From NCBI GenBank assembly GCA_033725935.1, contig MU867070.1, forward strand, positions 496,001 to 560,000: a DNA stretch of 64,000 nt, in the 5' to 3' direction. Below, in pieces: positions 57,682 through 64,000 of the stretch. This DNA comes from Cladorrhinum sp. PSN259. Lineage: Eukaryota > Ascomycota > Sordariomycetes > Sordariales > Podosporaceae. Every line of letters starts with the position of its first letter. Within the stretch, counting starts at the first letter, position 1. Below the pieces are notes generated by a model, which saw only the letters and a program-made list of their open reading frames with translations, made no database searches and was not told the origin of the DNA. The translations under genes were made by a program, and so were the position numbers.

Positions 57682-58725
57682 ATGGCAACAAAAGCATCAA
57701 TTACCTCTGCTCTAAATTGCTCATACAAATCAATAACTATGAAAACAATCGGCATTTTCCCAGCATCGGGAGGCCTCGGCACCAGCACCTACACCCACCT
57801 GCTAAACCTGGTCCCTTACAACAACGTCATTCTCATCAGCCGCAACCCGGACAAGATCCCCAAAAAATACACCCAGGGACTGCCTGAGAGCGGGGTGCGA
57901 ACGAGGGAAGCATCGTACGAAACCGCACCCTCTGACCTGGAGAAAGTCTTCACCGGGATCGATGTGCTATTCCTCATTTCCTATCCGAGCCATGTCAAAG
58001 ACTACAGGATCAAGGTGCAACTTCCAGCCATCGACGCCGCCCGCCGGGCAGGGGTGAAGCACATCTTCTACAGCTCGCTTGCGTTTGCCGGGGATAGAGA
58101 TTCCACGACTTCAGTTGCGGAGGTCATGCAGGCGCATTTGGCTACCGAGGCTCACTTGCGACATCTGGCCGAGACGACGCCGGGGTTCACGTATACGGTC
58201 ATCAGGGAAGGGATTTACTCTGAGTCGACGCCGATTTACACCAGTTTCCTTGACCCGAGATTTCCGGACGCGTCGACGATAAATGGGGGAGAGATATGGA
58301 TTCCGCATGATGGAAAGGGGAAGGGTGTGGCGTGGGTCAAGAGGGACGAACTGGGTGAGGCGTCGGCGAAATTGATGGCGCAATATGCGTCTGCGACGGA
58401 AGAGTTCAAATATGTCAATCAGGTTGTGTTGTTAACCGGGAACAAGGAGTGGAGTTTGGAGGACACGATCAAGGTCTTGGCTGAGGTTGCTGGCAAGGAG
58501 TTGAAGATAAGGAAAATAAGTGTTGATGAGTGGGTCCAACTTCCGCAGGTGAAGGGGTATTTCTCAAACGAGGAAGATGCGAGGACTTGGACTACTGCTT
58601 GGGAGGCTATCCGGCAGGGAGCTACGGCGACAGTGACGGAGGATTTGGAGGAGATTTTGGGGAGGAGGCCCGAAGAGTTTGATGTGACGCTCAAGGCCGG
58701 AACACGTGCAACTACTGAGCAGTAG
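57682..58725 (+). CDS. NmrA-like NAD(P)-binding oxidoreductase
   Basis: Single-exon gene, 347 aa from ATG 57682; an alternative start is Met20 (57739), directly before the Rossmann fold. The atypical SDR fingerprint reads MKTIGIFPASGGLGTSTYTHLL (GGLG in place of GGTG), then NVILISRNPDKIP, IDVLFLISYPSHV, GVKHIFYSSLAFAG and TYTVIREGIYSE. NmrA/isoflavone-reductase-like proteins either reduce small substrates or act as redox sensors. No secondary-metabolite genes flank it, so the substrate is open. Confidence 0.85.
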   Translation: MATKASITSALNCSYKSITMKTIGIFPASGGLGTSTYTHLLNLVPYNNVILISRNPDKIPKKYTQGLPESGVRTREASYETAPSDLEKVFTGIDVLFLISYPSHVKDYRIKVQLPAIDAARRAGVKHIFYSSLAFAGDRDSTTSVAEVMQAHLATEAHLRHLAETTPGFTYTVIREGIYSESTPIYTSFLDPRFPDASTINGGEIWIPHDGKGKGVAWVKRDELGEASAKLMAQYASATEEFKYVNQVVLLTGNKEWSLEDTIKVLAEVAGKELKIRKISVDEWVQLPQVKGYFSNEEDARTWTTAWEAIRQGATATVTEDLEEILGRRPEEFDVTLKAGTRATTEQ

Positions 58726-58877
58726 ACGCTGGTCATACACTTTATATAATAGAATAATAAGCATATCAAATACACGGATGAAAACTAGGCAACAGGTGTG
58801 TTTACTGTGAACCAAGGCATTCTGGTGAGTTATTTAAGTCTTACTCTTGTGATGACTAATAACGAATCTTAGCCGTC

Positions 58878-58966
58878 GCCCGGCTAGCTCAATCGGTAGA
58901 GCGTGAGACTCTTAAGGAGTTCTCCGATAAATCTCAAGGTTGTGGGTTCGACCCCCACGTCGGGCT
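58878..58966 (+). tRNA. tRNA-Lys (anticodon CUU) with 16-nt intron
   Basis: The cloverleaf is readable by eye: acceptor stem GCCCGGC / GTCGGGC with one G-U pair, D-arm GCTC..GAGC, anticodon stem TGAGA / TCTCA, anticodon CTT at 58911-58913, T-arm GTGGG-TTCGACC-CCCAC. A short intron at about 58915-58930 sits one base 3' of the anticodon, the canonical place. Mature length is 73 nt. CCA is not encoded, as expected in eukaryotes. Confidence 0.95.
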
Positions 58967-59319
58967 CAATTCCCGATCAACGATGATCATATCTTTTTGC
59001 TTTTTCTCATCTTGACTGCTTTTCTTCATTTTAACATTCATGAATTGCTTTTTTTAAGTTCAATCTTTGATGTTGTCCCCAACTCAAGTCCTAGTCAGAT
59101 CACCGTTGCCAAGACCGTGAATTCCGCCCCACATATTCCTTTTGTTCATCACACCGCGTCATGTCACGAGTTCTAGAACAAATCGCTGCGGGGAACTCTG
59201 ATGAGTGCCGGTGTCATTTCATTCCCTCATCATGCAAAAAAGCATTTTATTTCTGAACATCATCTCATTCTTCATTAATTGATCTTCTTGTACCACCCCA
59301 GCTCATATCCGATTTAAAA
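58967..59319. other. Intergenic region
   Basis: T-rich sequence after the tRNA (likely pol III terminator at the first T run, TTTTTGCTTTTT about 58992-59003) and the promoter of the SGNH hydrolase gene. Confidence 0.5.
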
Positions 59320-61065
59320 ATGTTACTTCCCCTCCAATCCCCCTGTCCCTCCGAGGACTCTTCCTCGCAACCCATCAAAATAATGATAATAGGCGACTCA
59401 ATATCACACGGCCGAGAAGGCGACCACACCTGGCGATACCGCCTCTTCTCCTGGCTCCAATCTCAATCAGTCCCCTTCCAATTCGTCGGTCCATACGAGG
59501 GCACCGTCCCTCCCGACGAACCTCATCCACCTCGTCCCCCTCCTTTGATCGGCGAATCGCCTTTGCCACCTGAACCGTTACGTACAAACGGCGGCTACGC
59601 AAACTCCGTCTCTGAATCCTTCCTCGTAAACTCGGACCACTTTGCAGGAAGCGGCCGCCACATTTATGAGTGCAAGTCGCTCGTCGCCGAACAGATTTCT
59701 CTCTACAAACCGGATTTATGTTTGGTCCAGCTGGGGTTTAACGACCTCGCCTGGTTGCGCTCGTCACCGAGCACGACGCTCCAACATATGAAGGCACTAA
59801 TCGATAATGCACGGCTTGTCAAACCCGACGTGAAATTTGCGGTGGCGAACGTGCCGCATCGTACTGATATTCCGGGACAGGAATGGTTGGGACTTAATAC
59901 GGATATCTATAACGCTTTAATGGCAAGAAGGTTACCTTCTTGGGAGACAAGAAAAAGCGAGGTGAGACTGGTTAGACTCTGTGATAATTATTCTTGCGGT
60001 GGGCGGGATAGTAGAGGTGCATATGACGGGTTACATCCTAATAGCAGGGGTGAATGGGAGATTGCGCAGGCGTTTAGTAGGACAATGGTTAAAGAATTCG
60101 GGATTGGAAGGGATGAGATTGAGCTACCCGAGAGGATTGAAGAGAGGAGGTTGGATGTACCGCGTGGAGTTGAAGCCTTCAGTGCGCCTTGTGGGGTCGT
60201 GGTTGAGTGGGAGAAGGTGTATGGTGCGCATGGGTATGAAATTGAGACTTTGGGGAAGCCTGGGGTGAGGTGTTTGAGTGTGAATAAGTTGTATGAGACT
60301 GGGTGTTTGGATGGGGAGGTGTGTAGGTATAGAGTTAGGGCGTGTTATGGGGATAAGGTTAGGTCTGGATGGACGGAGGTTGTGGAAGGGGTTGCGAGGC
60401 CGGAGACTGCACCGCCGCCGGGGAATATTAGGTTGTGGGCTAGGGAGGAGGGGTTTGAGATCGAGCTTGATAGGCCAGAGGGAGAGTTTGCGAGGGATAT
60501 TGATCGCTATGGGGTTGTAGTTTATGATTATTGCTTGCCGGACAACTATCCCGGATATCATGGAGTTAAAGGGGAAAGGGGAGAGATCAATGGCTTGAAG
60601 AAGGGGCATAGGTATGCTGTTTCGGTGAGGACGTGGAATAAGGCTGGGGAAGGAATGCCAGGAATTTGTGAAAGGGAGGTTGTGGTTGGCAGAGTGGGAA
60701 GAGTTCAGATCCCGAGGGGCTTGAGGGTCATGGTACTCTCGAGTGGAGGCGTTGAATTGGTTTGGCCTGTCGATTATGATGTTGGCGGATATGAGGTTTG
60801 GGGGCTGAATGAAGCTGAGGGCAGACAAGAATGCATCTTTAAATGCCCGGTTGATGGATACGAGTGCGGAAAGAGAATTGTGTACTGGCTTGAGCCTTCC
60901 TTGAGGGCATGGCAATTTGCTATCAAAGCGTACAACGGGAATAGGGAGTCGAATCTCTCGGTGTGGGTTCCTGTGCCCGGCACAGACCCGAAACTTGAAA
61001 CATCCCCTATCTCGTTATCACTCGAGACCCACGACACGATCGCTATCGGTATCACACATTCATGA
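59320..61065 (+). CDS. SGNH/GDSL hydrolase with FN3-like C-terminal repeats
   Basis: Single-exon gene of 581 aa from ATG 59320. Block I is IMIIGDSISHG (nucleophile Ser27), block III is QLGFNDLAW (Gly and Asn oxyanion residues) and block V is YDGLHPNSRGEW (Asp and His), so the catalytic set of an SGNH hydrolase is complete. After residue about 270 come two or three fibronectin-III-like beta modules (ETAPPPGNIRLWAREE, RYAVSVRTWNKAGEG, WQFAIKAYNGNRESN). No signal peptide is visible, which is odd for a carbohydrate or lipid esterase; it may be cytosolic or secreted unconventionally. Confidence 0.88.
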   Translation: MLLPLQSPCPSEDSSSQPIKIMIIGDSISHGREGDHTWRYRLFSWLQSQSVPFQFVGPYEGTVPPDEPHPPRPPPLIGESPLPPEPLRTNGGYANSVSESFLVNSDHFAGSGRHIYECKSLVAEQISLYKPDLCLVQLGFNDLAWLRSSPSTTLQHMKALIDNARLVKPDVKFAVANVPHRTDIPGQEWLGLNTDIYNALMARRLPSWETRKSEVRLVRLCDNYSCGGRDSRGAYDGLHPNSRGEWEIAQAFSRTMVKEFGIGRDEIELPERIEERRLDVPRGVEAFSAPCGVVVEWEKVYGAHGYEIETLGKPGVRCLSVNKLYETGCLDGEVCRYRVRACYGDKVRSGWTEVVEGVARPETAPPPGNIRLWAREEGFEIELDRPEGEFARDIDRYGVVVYDYCLPDNYPGYHGVKGERGEINGLKKGHRYAVSVRTWNKAGEGMPGICEREVVVGRVGRVQIPRGLRVMVLSSGGVELVWPVDYDVGGYEVWGLNEAEGRQECIFKCPVDGYECGKRIVYWLEPSLRAWQFAIKAYNGNRESNLSVWVPVPGTDPKLETSPISLSLETHDTIAIGITHS

Positions 61066-61124
61066 AAGAAAGGCTTGGGCGATAACTTTTACTTCTTTGG
61101 ATTCTTGTTTAGGTATCTAGCTAT

Positions 61125-62388
61125 TTAAGCAGTGCGTTTCCGGTACACATCACCAGTCTGGGCAATCTCGTACTCGACATCCTTTCCTCTGCCCTGGGCT
61201 TCGAGTTGCCTTACCAGCGGCAACACCTCGCGACCAAACTGCTCAATCTCGTCTTCGTAGTGAAGGAAAGCAGTCAGGACCAGGTCGACGCCCAAACTCT
61301 TGAGCAGAACAATCCGCTCGGCGACCTGCTCCTTCGTCCCCACAAGCTTTGTCTTGAAGCCATCGTTGTACTGCACAAGGTCGTTGAACGTGCTGGTAGC
61401 CCACATGCCAGTCTTGTTGTTGGTGCTGGCGCCGGCATTCTTGACCTCCTTGGCAAAAGCAGCAACGGCCTCGGCATCCGCCTTGCCCTGGATCTCCTGC
61501 AGAACACGGATAGCCTCCTCCTCGGTGTCACGAACAATGACGAAACCGTTGACGGCAAACTTGACGTGCTGCTCACGGCCGACCTTGGCGGCGCGGGCCT
61601 TGACATCCTGGATCTGAGTACGGAAACCCTCGAGGTCGTTTCCGTTCATAAAGTACCAGTCAGCAACCTCTGCGCCGTTAACTCTGGCATCGTCACTGTT
61701 TCCACCTTGGAAGATTGGTGGATGGGGCTTCTGCACGGGCTTGGGGCTGAGCTTGTAGTTGCGGAAACGGTAAAAGTCACCGGCAAAGGTGAATCCCTCA
61801 TCCTCGGGGGCAGTCCAGATGCCACGCAGGCAGCGCATGAACTCGTTGGAGCGGCGGTACCTCTCAGCATGGTCGAGCCACCACTCACCAATGGCAGTGA
61901 ACTCGCCCTTGAACCACCCACTGACAATGTTCACGGCAATGCGGCCATCAGAGTAATGGTCAATGCTGGCGAGCTGCTTGGCAGCGACGGCGGGGTTCCA
62001 TGGTCCCGGAAGGATAGCGGCAATGACCTTTAGCTTTTCGGTTCCCTGCAAAAGCGCCTGGGAGAAGGAGACGGATTCATGTTGGTTGGAGGCGCCGTAC
62101 GAAGCCGTGAACCGAATCTGGGTCAGGGCGTACTCGAATCCCGCCTTCTCGGCCGTTTGGGCGTACTGAAGATTGGACTTGAGATCCCAGCTTGTCTTTT
62201 GTGGGATCTTGCTAACAACCAGACCGCCGGATACGTTGGGAACCCAGTAACTATTTCAAGTGGAGATGGACATGTTAGTGCCACGATCATTCTTCGCGAA
62301 AAAAAGGGGCTAAAGTCCTCGGAACAGCAAAACATACGCAAAGAGGAGCCTCTCAGGGTCGCTGTTCAGTTGTGATGCGTCGGCCATT
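61125..62388 (-). CDS. SfnG-like FMN-dependent monooxygenase (dimethylsulfone monooxygenase family)
   Basis: The main exon 62250-61125 encodes about 375 aa of a bacterial-luciferase-like TIM barrel: YWVPNVSGGLVVSK, FEYALTQIRFTASYGA, NQHESVSFSQALL, AILPGPWNPAVAAKQLASID, NIVSGWFKGEF, PHPPIFQGGNSDDA. These blocks match SfnG, which converts dimethylsulfone to methanesulfinate using FMNH2. A short first exon (62388-62338) starts ATGGCCGAC. Its frame reaches LLF but then has one T too many before the GTATGT donor, so a strict splice is out of phase with TAC TGG; expected would be LLFAYW. Either the true donor or start differs, or a one-base frameshift or sequence error is present. Divergent neighbour: a DszC-like flavoprotein. 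Confidence 0.85.
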
Positions 62389-63476
62389 GTGTTCTAAGGG
62401 AAGATGCCGGCTAGACTAAAGATGGTTCGCTCCCGTAAGATCGGTTTCTGTCGGAAGGTATTCGAGATAAAGTATAGATCTACCTAAAAAAGACACCGTC
62501 TCAATCACGCAACAGACATGGTCGACGACGACATCGACAGGATATTTTATACCAAAACAACAGTCTTCCCATTTTGGTTCTTCTTCTTTCGAGTTACGTA
62601 CAGCGAAGTCGGGGGCTTGGTACTTGGCTTGTGGTCGATGTTGTCATCCTCTAGCGTGATGATGCCACCCACACCATAGCATCGTCGCCCCGTGTGGCCA
62701 ACGGAGATCGGCTCGGCTTGGCGTGGGAAAGCGGATACTACTGCACTTAAACAACCAGATGGAGTAATATCACGCAATTCGACGGCGGATCTCAGGCATC
62801 ATCCTCAGCCCTGTGCCATTCGAGGAGGACTCTCGGGGTTCGGGATGTGCCGTGAGGGAGGCCATTTGGTGTGGATTTCGAAGAGTTGTCATCGCAATGG
62901 TGCCCCCGAATATGGATTTCTCCCCGCACGAGACTGCATGAGTGTCGATCTGTTATGAAGAGATGCGTGTGCTCATTCTTGGTGCATCTGGCGCAATCTA
63001 CAAGTTGGGCCAATGATGCGGGACTAGAGAACCTTGCTAGACCGAGTGGCCTCATGATGGGCTCGCAGGCTAAGTCACACGTGGTGGACTAGAGAAAGAT
63101 ATCTCTCCCGAGAGAGTTCTAGCCACTGTTTTTGTCAACTGAGACATGCATAACCGACCTGTCGGATCGATGGTACAAACGAGTGTCGGGAGAGATGCAC
63201 GGATCCCATGCGTCCCTGGTACTGGCGAAATCTGTGAGGCTTGATGCGTGATCCAGATGAGCGAGTTGGATTGTGTTTGAGGCACTTGGACGGGGATTGA
63301 TGGCGGCAGTGAGGGCGGCAAGCTCGGAAGGCGTACAATTGGTGTTGAGTTGCTAGTTCTATAAGACGTGCGTAGCCCTGGCATCTAATGAATCTCAAAT
63401 GCAATCATCTCGAATCTCAACCTGGGTTACTGGACCACTCTGATACCCTTTTTCTCTTGTCGAACGCAACCACACG
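62389..63476. promoter_or_regulatory. Divergent intergenic region between SfnG-like and DszC-like genes
   Basis: 1.09 kb separating two head-to-head genes with related predicted chemistry, so it probably carries shared control sites. I could not assign a specific sulfur-regulator motif by eye, and no other gene is supported. Confidence 0.5.
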
Positions 63477-64000
63477 ATGGTATCCAACGCCGTTGTTCCC
63501 CAAGCCCCTTCGGCCTCAGATCCCGCAGTCTACCAAGAATACGAATCAAAATGGGCCACATATCCCACCGACGCCCAAGGATGGCTTCAAAGAGCCAAAG
63601 AAGTCGCCGAGGTCCTCTCAGTCGACGCCACAACCCGTGAGAAGGCGAACAGATCTCCTCGCGCAGAGATCGCCCTCCTCAAGCACTCCGGGCTCCTCAA
63701 ACTGCTCGGACCCAAGAAGTACGGCGGCGGCGAGCAACCATGGAGCATCGGCTACAAGGCGATCCGCGAGGTAGCAAAAGGTGACGGCTCAATCGGCATG
63801 CTGCTAGGCTACCACCTCCTCTGGTCTCGGACCGCCCACGTCGTGGGCAACGACGAACAGGCCGAGCGCTTCCAGGAGCTCATCATCACCAACAACTACT
63901 ACGTCGGCGGCGCCGTCAACCCCCGCGACAACGACCTCAAGATCACCTACGATGACGATCGGATTACCTTCAACGGCTTCAAGAACTTCACCACGGGGGC
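63477..64000 (+). CDS. DszC/acyl-CoA-dehydrogenase-like flavin monooxygenase (3' partial)
   Basis: The frame opens at ATG 63477 (ACGATGG) and stays open to the right window edge; 174 residues are visible. The sequence shows the N-terminal helical domain of the acyl-CoA dehydrogenase fold (ALLKHSGLLKLLGPKKYGGGEQPW, IGYKAIREVAKGDGSIGMLLGYHLLWS) and the start of the beta domain (YYVGGAVNPRDNDL, FNGFKNFTTGA). This is the pattern of DszC/SfnC-type desulfurisation enzymes, often labelled thermophilic desulfurizing enzyme family in fungi. These flavoproteins use FMNH2 and O2 to oxidise sulfur compounds rather than dehydrogenating acyl-CoA. Head-to-head with an SfnG-like gene. Confidence 0.85.
   Translation, partial: MVSNAVVPQAPSASDPAVYQEYESKWATYPTDAQGWLQRAKEVAEVLSVDATTREKANRSPRAEIALLKHSGLLKLLGPKKYGGGEQPWSIGYKAIREVAKGDGSIGMLLGYHLLWSRTAHVVGNDEQAERFQELIITNNYYVGGAVNPRDNDLKITYDDDRITFNGFKNFTTG

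Noticed and set aside
60124..60915. 263-codon open frame on the minus strand
   Set aside because: Antisense shadow of the SGNH hydrolase gene, with Asn/Pro/Ile-rich artefact composition.
61206..62033. 275-codon open frame on the plus strand
   Set aside because: Antisense shadow of the SfnG-like gene; the minus-strand protein has clear family motifs, this one has none.
63388..63774. 128-codon plus-strand frame at the right edge
   Set aside because: Out-of-frame overlap with the DszC-like gene, which has the family motifs.

Overview
The window is nuclear DNA of a filamentous ascomycete (Pezizomycotina, most likely a Sordariomycete). This rests on short introns (44-230 bp) with GT..AG ends and CTAAC-type branch sites, long AT-richer intergenic DNA, and typical gene content: two AA9 polysaccharide monooxygenases (one with a CBM1 tail), a HET-domain protein, a rhodopsin-type integral membrane protein, a DHN-melanin trihydroxynaphthalene reductase, a HeLo/Fungal_N-like protein and a Candida-rugosa-type lipase. 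One intron-bearing tRNA-Lys(CUU) is present. I saw no CRISPR array, rRNA gene or intact transposon.

Layout. 0-8 kb: the 3' part of a NO VEIN-like GHKL ATPase with a DUF3883/NOV_C end, a 135-bp MITE-like element, then an SRA-YDG protein. 8-11 kb: a divergent pair, a secreted prolyl 4-hydroxylase (-) and a CxxC-less, HDEL-tailed PDI-like protein (+). 11-14 kb: a terpene cyclase of the fusicoccadiene-synthase type, lacking the prenyltransferase domain and split by an in-frame TGA, then an F-box protein. 14-22 kb: a coiled-coil protein, a seven-helix membrane protein and an FtsJ-fold methyltransferase with a GC-AG intron. 22-23 kb: a four-exon AA9 enzyme (-). 24-34 kb: an F-box-protein-like gene possibly fused to a HET gene, a protein with an N-terminal fungal NLR-type domain and two ubiquitin-like domains, and a lipase. 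34-48 kb is gene-poor: a large membrane protein, a phenylalanine ammonia-lyase and a decayed ankyrin-like gene. 48-57 kb: the melanin reductase, a Cys-rich protein, a small hypothetical, a Ctr copper transporter, a small one-helix protein and an AA9-CBM1 enzyme. 57-64 kb: an NmrA-like oxidoreductase, the tRNA, an SGNH hydrolase with FN3-like domains, and a divergent pair of an SfnG-like FMN monooxygenase (-) and a DszC/acyl-CoA-dehydrogenase-like flavoprotein (+, cut by the window end).

Three gene partnerships stand out. First, a possible modified-DNA sensing pair: GHKL ATPase with a nuclease-fold-like tail beside an SRA reader. Second, an ER prolyl-hydroxylase complex in which a redox-dead PDI would be the beta-subunit. 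Third, a sulfone/organosulfur desulfurisation pair. All functional statements rest on motifs read by eye; no database search was run. Exon coordinates were checked for splice dinucleotides, phase and a total length divisible by three, except where marked uncertain.
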